The notes below the pieces were generated by a model. That model saw only the letters and a list, made by a program, of their open reading frames with translations. It was not told the origin of the DNA and made no database searches. The position numbers were made by a program, and so were the translations under genes. DNA of 64,000 nt from Costus lasius. Its lineage: Eukaryota > Streptophyta > Magnoliopsida > Zingiberales > Costaceae. Position 1 is the first letter of the stretch, and each line of letters begins with the position of its first letter. This document shows positions 10,470 to 21,031 of the stretch, piece by piece. The stretch lies in the NCBI GenBank assembly GCA_027563935.2, contig CM050449.1:43684507-43748506 (forward strand), in the 5' to 3' direction.

Positions 10470-12428
10470 GCATGTGTTGGTGTATATGCCCTAAGACCTA
10501 GTTTTGGTCCATTTATGTACTACTTGACTTTAATATTTATATATCATTCTGGCATTATCGTTATTAATGTTTGTTTACATCTGTGCATATGTACTAACAT
10601 GATAATGTCCCTGGAGACAGATTGGATCTGTGCTCGAACTATAGTCCCCAGTCGATGTACCTTAGTGGATATGGGACAGCTATGGTACTTGTGAGACTGG
10701 TATGTGGGCTGGTTAGGCACGTGGTGCTAACGCAGACACATGGGTATATCATTGGAGGATATACTGGATAGACCCGCTGTGAGGCTATGACTGGGTGTCA
10801 TAAGTTATCCTCACAAGTGACAGGAGATGCATTGATCCCTTGACTTGAGGTCATTGATCATTCTATATGGTTAGGGACTTGCTTTGATATAACCTAACAC
10901 CTCGCCGTAGTTGGGAGGTCATAACGGTTGTCATTGAGCATGTCACGATCCATATGAGAAGGTCAATGGACAGACAAAGGATTTGCCCCTTCCTTAGGGA
11001 AGTATGATATCCATGGAGCTCCTCTATGGTTCTATGACTGAGAGTGTTTGGCCATACCCAAGTGAGAACCTGATTTAGTCATAGCCATGTGATTGGGTGA
11101 AAACAAGTGGTGACACACTTGTCCAATCGGATATCAGTTCGGGCAAAGAGACTGTAATGCATCTGTACCTACTTGCGATGATGGGGATGTCGATGTCGAT
11201 ATCCATTCCAATGGACCTGGGTAGCAGCGATGCACTGCTAGGTGTCACTCACTGCTTGTGGTGACCTTTGGTCAGCACTGCCAAGCGTCAGAGGAACCTA
11301 CAGGGTCGCACACCTTGATACTTGAGTTCTTGTATTGATCGGGAAGCCTTATGATCGAGTTATTGGATAACTCGGATCTAATTGGGAGATTTCATCAGCG
11401 CCAATGGGCCTAATGATATGGAAGAATGTTATTGAAGCCAAACTTCATTTTTGGCAGGTTGACCCGTATTTGACCATGATTGGTCAGATGTGGATAAGGG
11501 TTGCATTGGATTGGATCCAAGTGCTTAATCAACCCATGTAATGGAGTTTGGGCTAGCTCATTATCCAATGAGGCCCAATAACAAGTTCTCATGAAGAGAT
11601 AAGAGGCTAAAAGGGTATAATAGGGAAAAGCCCAACCTCATTGGCGCCTAAGGGGTATAATGGGGTATGGGTGGCAAAATTGCTTCATTAAGGAAGCAAT
11701 TGGCGCCTAGCCCTTCTCCCTTGATGGTATGAATGCCTCTAAGGTATGTCTTGGGCTGATATGGTACTTGGGCAATTATGGATAGGTTGAATGGAGTTTA
11801 TGGTAAAGTCTTGGAGACTTTCCTTGTCTCAAACCTCCTCATCCTAGCCCTACACTTGTCATGATCTTGGCCCTTCCCTTAACCGCCTCTTGCCCTATAA
11901 ATGTGGCCTTAGCCGCCCCCTCTTATGATGATCGATCCTTGGAGGCGTGAACACATGAAGAGGGGCGAGAGCTAGGAGCAAGGGCGCAACTTCCTCTTCC
12001 TTCTTCCATAGCCGCAAGCTTCTCCCTCCTTTCCTCTTGGCGCAAGGAGCTTTGGTGCTTGGCGGCATGAACTTGGTTGCTTCTTCTCTTGGCGCATCCT
12101 TTCCTCTTGGTGGCGCAAGTGAAGTGGAGCATCTCCTTAAGGCTTGGATCTTCTTCCCGAGGCTAGCACCGGGCGAGGAAGAAGAGAACTCAAGAGATCC
12201 GTGTGTGTGAGACTGCAGAGGGCGAACACTTGGGCGCCTACATCGGCATCACTCCAAACCGCTCTTAAGGTATTTCCTAACTCATCATGTCGACTCTCTT
12301 GCTTGCGATCTTCACTGGGATTTTGGGACTGGCCTATTTCGGGGACATTCTTCCGCTGTGCAATGTATGTATGTACGTCTGTGACTCTGAAAAATTGTAA
12401 AATGTCCCCGGGGTTTCCCAACAGCATG
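10470..12428 (+). mobile_element. Solo family B copia LTR (10475-12423) with GCATG target duplication
   Basis: It starts TGTTGGTGTATATGCCC and ends GGGTTTCCCAACA, 1949 bp, flanked by GCATG at 10470-10474 and 12424-12428. The uninterrupted G1 3' LTR has a single GCATG at the same point (near 34770), confirming a clean insertion. It matches the B4 5' LTR (59927-62019) in the same direction. Confidence 0.95.
11896..11902 (+). promoter_or_regulatory. TATA box of the solo B LTR
   Basis: TATAAAT in the context GCCCTATAAATGTGGCC. The B4 LTR has TATAAATA at the equivalent place (61499-61506). It is likely the core promoter of the LTR. Confidence 0.7.
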
Positions 12429-13194
12429 TGTCGCCCATCCTCTCCTCTTCTTCTCCTCTCAACACTTCAAGGCCGAGCCCTTCACCCTCTCATCTTCATC
12501 TCGTCACCCTTCTCTTCATCAAAGCAAGGCCGAGACTCATCTCCATCAAAGCAAGAACACAAAGAGATCTAGAACTCAAGATGGCGCAAGGACTTGGATA
12601 CATCTCTTGGATCTCTTCATGGCGCTTCACTAAGATGAGTATTCCAACCTCTTGTGTTTCTTCTCTTAGTTTCTAAAGAACATCTTACTACACATATCTT
12701 GGTCTTTGTAGGGATTGGCGCAAGGTGAAGAAAGCTTGGCGCCTCATCTCCTTCTTCCCCCCCCCCCCCCCCCCAATGTTTATGTTAGCAAGAGAACTTG
12801 GAGGACTAGCCTCCCTCTTGACTCTTTGATTTTGTGATCATTTAATCATCTTCTTATAACTCACCCACGCTTGTGTGGGGTTGCTCGATGCCTGTGTGTA
12901 ACCTTCACCTTCCATCAGAGTAGGACCGGTGAAGAACGGGAAGGACGGTCCTTCTATTCTCAAGGACCGCAAGGTGAGTCCTCTTTAAGTTATTGTCATT
13001 TACTTTGAAGCAAGTAGTATAAACTCTATTTTCCCGCAAGTAGCATAAGTTCGGTTTTCTTATCTATAAAATACAAAAATATTATTTTCCAACTTCGTTA
13101 GTCTAATACAGTTTTCTCTAGTTTATGAAAATACAAAAAAACTATGTTCGAAATTCGTTGTTTGCATGCATGTGATCTCCCCCTACATCATCTT

Positions 13195-13206
13195 TGGTAT
13201 CAGAGC
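13195..13206 (+). other. G1 primer-binding site, initiator tRNA-Met type
   Basis: TGGTATCAGAGC four bases after the 5' LTR end, the normal arrangement for plant chromoviruses. Confidence 0.93.
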
Positions 13207-13370
13207 CTAGGCCCCTAGATTAGAATTTTTAAGCCTTCAAAACTTAATTTTCTAACTTCTAGGCGATTTTGGAACTAGGTTGTTTGAAACAAAAGGATTT
13301 TTCATAATTGGCTATTATATCCTATCATACTAGTAGCCCTATTTTTCTATAAATCTTTTCAAAATCAACC

Positions 13371-14203
13371 ATGCAAACCCGATCTAAGGCTCAAAGCACC
13401 CAACCCATGACTTTGGAAACCTTAGCTGAGATGATTGCAACTTTAACTCAAAGGATGGACAACATAGACACAAACCTAAATCAACTCAACGATAAGGTGC
13501 AAGAAATAGAAGAGTCCAATAGGAGTAGATCTCCTAGCCGCCCACCTAGTGAACACCACTCTAGAGATCCTCTAGAACCTATGCAAAGGCATCAAACCCC
13601 AAGGAACACCCCTAGGAACACTCCCCAAAACTTTGATTGGGAAGGACACCATGTCCAAACCCAACATCCTAGATCTAGGGATGACTACACACAACATACT
13701 GTGAAGCTTAACCCGCCCACCTTTAATGGATCCCTTGATCCCAGAAAATACATAGATTGGGCAAACAAACTCGAGCAATACTTCGAATGGAGTATGATGC
13801 CCGAGCACTCTAAGGTTAGGTTTTACCAAATGTCTACTTGAAGGTTCTGCTAGACTCTATTGGAGCAATGTAGAAAGAAACCTGCTGAGATTTCGTCAAC
13901 CCCCATTAACCGATGGGAAGAGATGAATGCTAAAGTGAGAGAAAAGTATGTTCCTCTAAACTTTCATTCTAAGCTTCTCGACCAAACTAGTAGCCTTACC
14001 CAAGGAAACTCAATTGTAGAAGAATACATGATACAATTTGATGAGCTTTTGTTGAGGAGTGAAATGGATGAGACCCCTATGTTCACCCTGAGTAGGTTTA
14101 AAAATGGTCTTAGGCCAGAAATCAAGAGAGCTCTTGCTCATTATCAAATAGACACCATAGAAGAAGCTTACCAGAGAGTCCTTGAGATAGAACACCAACT
14201 TAA
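13371..14203 (+). pseudogene. G1 Gag, frameshifted and cut by B1
   Basis: The frame begins MQTRSKAQSTQPMTLETLAE, with a predicted coiled coil (residues 20-50: IATLTQRMDNIDTNLNQLNDKV) and a Ser/Arg/Pro-rich stretch. The retrotransposon Gag domain follows: LNPPTFNGSLDPRKYIDWAN, then LEGSARLYWSNVE in another frame, then VREKYVPLNFHSKLLDQ and FKNGLRPEIKRAL. Gag would form the particle. Two frameshifts are needed, near 13833 and near 13912. The frame is cut at 14203 by the B1 LTR. The zinc-knuckle region expected next is absent on the far side at 32195, so some coding sequence was lost there. Confidence 0.85.
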
Positions 14204-16303
14204 TGTTGGGAAACCCCGGGGATATTTTATAATTTTTCAGAGTCATATACATTACAAACACATTGCACAGCGGAAGAACATCCCCGAAATAGGCCGGTCC
14301 CAAAAACCCAGTGAAGATCGCAAGCAAGAGAGTCGACACGATGAGTTAGGAAGTACCTTGAAGCAAGGAGAAGTCGATGTTGTGATAGGCGCCCAAGCGT
14401 GCGCCCTCTGCAGTTTCACACACATGGATGTCTCGAGCTTTCTTCTTCCTCGCCTGGTGCTAGCCTCGGGAAGAAGATCGTCGCCATAGGGGAGCTCTCC
14501 AAGCTACTAGCGCCACCACCAAGAGGAGATGTGCCTAGGAGAAGGAGGAAGAAGGGATGCCGCAAGCCTTATTTTTTCTTTGCGCCAAGGAAGAAGGATG
14601 AAGCTTGCCCACGCCCTTTGATGGAAGAAGAGAAGCCCCAAGAGTCCAAGCCGTCGCCCCTCCAAGTTGTTCACGCCTCCAAGGATATGATAGGTGTGTG
14701 AGAGGGGTTCGGCTAGGTTTCTTTAAATAAGGGGGAGAGGCGGTTAGGGTATCTTAGGAAAGTGTTGGCCATTAGGGCATTAATCTAGGGTTTTGTTTAA
14801 TCTAATTACTTGATTAAAACCCTTAATTACATGTGCTAATAACTTGCCTAAACAAGCACCAGCCACATGTGCCCAAACTATTTAAAATTAAGCACAATTC
14901 TCATGTATGCGCCAAGACTAGGTCAAGGTAACATGAGAGCTTGCCTAATTTGGTTTGGGCGTAAGTCCTAATCCAATTAGGACTTCTAATAGATTAATTT
15001 CAGCCCCCACATGCGCCAATCACAACTAGATTAATATCTCAAGTGATTGGGACCAATTCCTAATCCAAATCAACCTCCTAAAGATACCAATCTAGCACTA
15101 GGCGCCAATCCTAGTCCAACTAGGATTCTTGCATGCGACTATGCCATTAATTCCTCCCCATTATACCCTTTAATCCTCTTAGCTCTTCATTACAACTTAT
15201 TAGTGAGCCCAATTGAGCAATGGGCCTAGCCCAAAGTCCATTATGCATTTAAACCAAGTTATTGGATCCAATCCAATTTAATCCAAGGTCAAATGAGGCT
15301 AACCATGGTTAAATTAGTCAATATGCCAAAAATGAAAGTTTGCCCTAATAAGTTTCTTCCATCTCATCAGGCCCATTGGCGCTGATGAAATCTCCAAAAT
15401 AGATTAGAGTTATCCAATAACTCAATCTAAAGGCTACCCGATCAATATGAAAAGTCGAGCATCAAGGGGTGCGACCCTGTAGGTTCCTCTGACGCTGGCA
15501 GTGCTGACCAAAGGTCACCACAAGTAGTGAGCGGCACCTAGCAGTGCATCGCTGCTACCCAGGTCTTTGGAATGGAAATCGACATCGACATCCCCATCAT
15601 CGTAACTAGGTGCAGATGCATCACAGTCTCTTTGCCGAGCTTATATTCGATTGGACAAGTGTGTCACCACTTGTTTTCAGCCCAATCACATGGCTATGAC
15701 TAAATCAGGTTCTCACTTGGGTATGGCCATACACTTTCAGTCATAGTACCATAGAGAAGCTCCATGGATATCATGCTTCCCTTAGGAAGGGGCAAATCCT
15801 TTGTTTGTCCATTGTCCTTCTCATATGGGTCGTGACATGCTCAATGACAACCGTTATTACCTCCCAACTACGGCGAGGTGTTAGGTTGTATCAAAGCAAA
15901 TCCCTAACTATATAGAATGTCCAATGACCTCAAGTCAAGGGATCAATGCATCTCCTATCACTTGTGAGGATGACTTGTGACACCAAGTCATTGCCTCATA
16001 GCGGGTCTATCCAGTATATTCAACACTGATATTCTCATATGTCTGCGTTAGCACCTTGTGCCTAACCAGCCCATATACCAGTCCTATGAGTACCAGAGCT
16101 GTCCCATATCCACTCAGGTACATAGACCGGGGACAATTATTTGAGCACAGATCCAATCTATCTCCAGGGACCTTATCATGTAAGTACATAAACGCAGATG
16201 TAAACAAACATGGATAATGACAATGCCATAATGATATATAACTATCAATGTCAAGTAGTACAAAGATGGACCAAAACTAGGTCCTAGGGCATATACACTA
16301 ACA
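14204..16303 (-). repeat. B1 3' LTR (2100 bp)
   Basis: Plus-strand boundaries are TGTTGGGAAACCCCGGGG and CACTAACA, i.e. TGTTAG...CCCAACA on its own strand. It is nearly colinear with 30097-32194. The frames at 14399-14701 and 15047-15229 recur in the other LTR but belong to the LTR and look like no known protein. Confidence 0.93.
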
Positions 16304-16318
16304 ATCTCCCACTTGCAC
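16304..16318 (-). other. B1 polypurine tract
   Basis: Its complement reads GTGCAAGTGGGAGAT next to the 3' LTR. The same sequence adjoins the 3' LTRs of A1, B2 and B3. It primes plus-strand DNA synthesis. Confidence 0.88.
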
Positions 16319-16324
16319 AAAGAC

Positions 16325-17518
16325 CTAGAGGTTGAGGAATCTTAACCCCATATCTCTAGCGTGACTATCATGCTTCTGCTGCGCCAAAGCCTTGGTCAAT
16401 GGGTCTGCTAGATTGTTTTCTGTGTCAACTCTGCTAATCTTGACATCACCTCTGTCAATGATCTCTCTGATCAGGTGAAATCTCCTGAGTATGTGTTTGG
16501 ACCTTTGATGAGACCGTAGTTCCTTGGCTTGTGCAATTGCTCCATTGTTGTCATAGTAGAGCTCAATGGGATCTATTGCACTAGGAACCACCTGAAGTTC
16601 AGAAATGAACTTCCTGATCCAAACGGCTTCTTTGGCTGCCTCAGATGTTGCCACGTACTCAGCCTCGGTTGTAGAATCAGCTATGGTGGATTGCTTGAAG
16701 CTCTTCCAGCATACAGCGCCTCCATTCATTTTGAACACATATCCGGCCTGCGATCTAAAGTCGTCAGGGTCAGACTAGAATGATGCATCAGTGTAGCCCT
16801 GCATACTGAGCTCTTCTTGTCCCCCATACACTAAGAACAGATCCTTAGTTCTTCTCAAATAATTTAGGATGTTCTTTACATCCACCTAGTGCTGTAAACC
16901 TGGATTGGATTGGTATCGGCTGGTTATGCTCACAGCATAAGCCACGTCTGGTCTAGTACATAACATTGCATACATGATTGATCCCACTGCCGAAGCATAA
17001 GGCACTCGATTCATGTCATCCCTCTCAGCCTGTGTGTTAGGACACTAGCTCTTTGAGAGAGTAAGGCCAAGTCTTACAGGAAGGTATCGCTTCTTGGATT
17101 GCTCCAAGTTGAACCTCTCCAGGACCTTGTCAATGTAGGTACTCTGACTAAGGGCTAGAAGCCTCTTGGATCTATCCCGGTAGATCCTCACGCCTAGGAT
17201 ATAGGCGGCCTCCCCTAAGTCTTTCATCTCGAAACACTTCCCTAACCATGTCTTCACAGCTTGAAGACTAGGGATGTGATTCCCGATGAGTAGTATGTCA
17301 TCTACATACAAGACCAGAAAAGTCACCAAGCTCCCACTGAATTTTCTGTACACACAAGTATCATCTTCACTTTTGATAAAGCCATAATCTCTCACAGGTT
17401 CATCAAACCGAAGATTCCAACTTCGAGATGCTTGCTTTAATCCATAGATGGATTTCTTTAGCCTGCAAACCTTATTGGTTTCTGCAGGATGGATGAAGCC
17501 ATCAGGTTATGTCATATA
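16325..17518 (-). pseudogene. B1 RT end and RNase H, broken
   Basis: Reading down from 17518: LKKSIYGLKQASRSWNLRF, the catalytic YVDDILLIG (near 17300), LGEAAYILGVRIYRDRSK, YASAVGSIMYAMLCTRPDV, then RNase H landmarks GYTDASF, ADSTTEAEYVA, YDNNGAIAQAKE and NLADPLTKALAQQKHD, ending in a stop at 16325. RNase H degrades the RNA strand after cDNA synthesis. Stops include TAA where H1 has CAA (near 17511) and TAG where relatives have CAG or CAA (near 17045 and 16776). It continues the frame at 26636-28555 across A1. Confidence 0.93.
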
Positions 17519-19202
17519 TGTTGGGGTATGCCCTTAAGGCTAATGTTTGAGGCCTTGGGATTATATCAGTATCATGTATAAACTCTATGTTTATAAAGGC
17601 AATGGTTGTTATTCAGGTTGTTACATCATCTGCTGCAATATGTATACTTCTGAATAATGTCTCAATGCTGTTCAGCTTGGCTGACATGCAGTATTGTCCT
17701 TAGTCGAGATATCTTGGTGAACATGAGACAGCCTTGATATGATTGAGACTAATATGTGTTCTAATCTTATAGGATGCTTCGAGCATGGAATAAGATGTAG
17801 ACTCATGGGTACATTAGATGTACTGGACAGACCCTACTTAGGATATTCGATTGCTTGTCACAATGTGAATAATCCTTGTATGCAAACAAGTGGCATATTT
17901 CCTCTGACTTGAGATCACTTGTGTTTCTAAATGATGATTGGCATTGTTTTGAGGTAGTTCAATATCATTTGAAACATAATGGTTATAGACTATCTTGGAT
18001 AATGAGCATGAGTCATGTTAGGGCACTAGTGATAGATATAGGATTGCCGTCTCCTTGTTTGGAGTGTGATGTTCTGAAGGGGCCCCCTGGATGAGATGAT
18101 TGAGAAAGTGTATGGCCATACCCAGATGACTATGTTCATCTGATCTAATCATTCTCATCATATTGGAATTACAGGCTTGACACGCTTGTCCAATAAGAAC
18201 ATCCAGTGGCAAAGGAAACACATATGTCAAGTGACTTGGGTTCACACTTGTGCTGTGGTTTCGGTGTAGTCTTGGAAGACTCTTTCCTTTATATCGGGAG
18301 ACAGTGATGTGTTGCTAGATACCCCTCACTGATCGTGATAACGTAAGTTATCGTTACCGACATTTAAAGGAAACCCTTAGGGTCGCACAATTTGATGATA
18401 TGGCTTACTTATGTCAGATCGTGTGGACTGAATTGTTTTGGTTCAGTTTAAAGGAGTTTAAACTCTGATTGTAAGTGAGATCTGGTCTGATCATGTTTGA
18501 TTGATTAGGGCTTGAGATCGGTAAGCTTCGATCGAGAGAATTGATGCTAGATCGGTGAGATCAAGAGCATCAAGAGATGAATGGTTAGATCTTGAGCCTT
18601 ATGGTTTAATTTGATCTAGACCAATGCTTGGTTTGATTTGGTCTTTGAACCAAATCCAATTGAACCGGTTCATCATATGAACGCATGGTTCAATGGGAGA
18701 GAAAAAGTTTGCGGTCGGTTCACTTGGAGTGAACGCATGATCGCATACCTTGAAGCATTTGCTATTTTTGGAAATCATTTTTTCCAAAAATGTGGAACGC
18801 CTCCACGTTCGAAGAGCAATGCTTCTCTCATCGCCATCTTCTCCTCTCTCGACCTCTCTTGTGTCGTGTGGTGAGACTTCATGCAAAGGAGAAGAGAACA
18901 AAACCAAGAGACATCTCTCATCTCCTTCACGAAGGGAAACCTTGAAGCTTCGCTAGCACAAAGACGCCAAGGGAGTAGTCATCTTCACCTTGTGTGCGTC
19001 ACCTTTGGAGGAGAGCCGCTCGCCCTCTTCTTCCAAGTCGCCATCCAAGCAATGGCAATGGTATGATCCCCTTCTCGATCTATACATGTGATTAAAGTTG
19101 ATCATATATTCATCCATGCGATCTTAGAAACCCTAGCTTCCGCTATGCAAAAAGTTTTAATCTGCGCATATTAGGGTTTCGCTCCCCCTTTAGGGACTTT
19201 CA
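17519..19202 (+). repeat. A1 5' LTR (1684 bp)
   Basis: TGTTGGGGTATGCCC to GGGACTTTCA. It pairs with 24945-26630. Frames at 17876-18094 and 18638-18956 are repeated in the 3' LTR and are not genes. Confidence 0.97.
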
Positions 19203-19204
19203 AT

Positions 19205-19216
19205 TGGTATCAGAGC
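19205..19216 (+). other. A1 primer-binding site
   Basis: TGGTATCAGAGC, complementary to the initiator tRNA-Met 3' end, two bases after the LTR. Confidence 0.96.
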
Positions 19217-21031
19217 CGAATTCATGTATGAATCATATGATTGCTTGTTGTGATCCTTGTTTGCGCTTATGAATAGATCTAAGGATATCATCATGCGAAA
19301 CTACATGCTAGTTTGCGAAAATAGATGTATGTTGTATATTTAGCGCATGTATGATGTTTATTGTTGGCGCTTGATGAATGTTGTTTTTATCAAAAACATA
19401 TAACAACTTGCGCGCATCCATTTAGATCTAAGCGCCTACTTTAATACTTAGACGGGTTATTAGGGTTGAAGTCATCGTCTAGTCTAGACCCAACAGTCTG
19501 ATCAGACCATCTGACAGCCTAGATGGGTCGACCAGATGGCACCTATGCGCAAGCATGTGGTGGCTATTGGTCGACTGCAGAAAGGCGTGTAGCGATGTCT
19601 GATTGAGACAACCAGTGAACGCTCATGATTAAGGCCCGGGGTCACACCCGCTTGCCAGAACTCATGAGGGACGTTCAGCCCTTAACGCATGCATTGTTGA
19701 CCATGAGGTCGACTCAAGTCGGTTATGACTTGGTGCATGCAAGGGCAGGGGGTCTGACTAGGTCTGATGAGTGGATCCCTATTAATGGACCGTTGTAAGG
19801 TAGTAGGGCACATAAGGAAATAAAATGAAGCCAATGGGTTTTTCGAAAATTTTATTTTCTTGATTGGATCACATGAAGTTTGTATAACATGAATGATTGT
19901 CTATTTAATCTTATGTGGGCTGCCCAAATTTAATGTGTGCTGTGCTGGGGCCTGCGTGCCTGGATTATTATTTGTAAATTATTATTGTGATCTGCGCATC
20001 ACATTTTAATTAATTTATAATGTGTAATTGACCTGCGAGTCAATCATGTCTAGATAGATTAAATTGTAATTTAATCAGACATGAGCACAGAGCACACATG
20101 GCAGAGGCGCATGCAGCAAGTGGCTTCACCAGTGGGAGGTCTAGGGTTCGACTCTAGGACAGGCACATTTTACCTGGTGGGCGCATCTCAGCTGCAAAAG
20201 GCGCTTGGGCCCGGGTTGGGCCAGATGAAATGCTAAAGACCCATGAAGAGCTCAAGTGAAGACTTAAGTTAATTAAGGTCTTACTTAGGCTTAATGGGCT
20301 TTTACCACATAAGATAATCATGCTTTTAATTTACTGTTTAAGTAATTTAGTAACTGCATGATTTATTCTTCTGCTATCACCATAGGATTTGTATGATAGT
20401 AAGAAGATAAAAGGACCGTTGAAATCCAACGTTAAATATCAAGCACGATAGCCTTCTGACGCGAAACCTCATTGTTCTGACTATCGTTGGGGCCGTGTTG
20501 TACCCACTCAGTGGGCACGCCCATCTATCTTCAGACGGTGTGTGATTACACCTGCGTGTTACAGAGAAGGGATTTATCGCTTCTCGTTGCTCAGCATAGC
20601 ACGTGGTGGTCCAGGGAGTAGGTCGGGTCAGCTTGACCATGTAGGCTACATATTGAGCATATGGTAGCTATATGGAGGCAGCCATCTGTGGGACCAGAGA
20701 CTGTGTTGTACCAACTCAGTTGGCACAGTCTGCTGGATTGCCCAGATGAAGGGGAATCGCACAGGTTGGCGATTGGCAGGGATTGCCTACCAGAGATTAG
20801 TGCTTGTACTCTCTGTGCATCTTATCTCGCCTGAGCGGGACGCGGAGACCAAGTATGAAATCTGGATCCCATCTCACTAAAAGAGTTTTACTCTTTCGGG
20901 CTGTTTTACTGGATTTTTCAGCCAGATAAAATAGTGAGAAAAGAATCATTCTTAAGTCCTGAATTGATTCTAACATTGATACTGACCTTGCTGTTCTTGC
21001 AATGTTGTAGATTACTGCAGCAACAAACACC
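19217..21031 (+). other. A1 untranslated leader
   Basis: 1.8 kb without a conserved frame, colinear with the A0 leader. Perfect hairpins CCCACTCAGTGGG (20503-20515) and CCAACTCAGTTGG (20711-20723) match those of A0. The stretch 20815-20850 contains the CGAGATAAGATGCAC-like segment shared with family B leaders. Confidence 0.75.

Larger units (their letters stand above)
9610..13190 (+). repeat. G1 5' LTR, containing a solo B LTR
   Basis: It starts TGATGGAGGGAAAGGC and ends CCTACATCA just before the PBS. Without the 1949-bp solo LTR and one 5-base duplicate it is about 1627 bp. It aligns with 33901-35471. It contains an 18-base C run at 12757-12774 (12 Cs followed by Ts in the 3' LTR). Its first 58 bases encode the same 18-residue tail as the end of the G1 frame. 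The small frames at 10009-10275 and 12428-12676 are LTR sequence, not genes. Confidence 0.9.

Noticed and set aside
13194..13207. TGGTATCAGAGC repeated through the window as possible tRNA fragments
   Set aside because: Each copy lies directly beside an LTR end and is a primer-binding site; no tRNA cloverleaf surrounds it.
14399..14701. 100-codon frame also found at 30292-30594
   Set aside because: Both lie in the LTRs of B1 in antisense; similarity follows from the LTR pair.
17876..18094. Identical 72-codon frames at 17876 and 25302
   Set aside because: They are the same place in the two A1 LTRs, not two genes.
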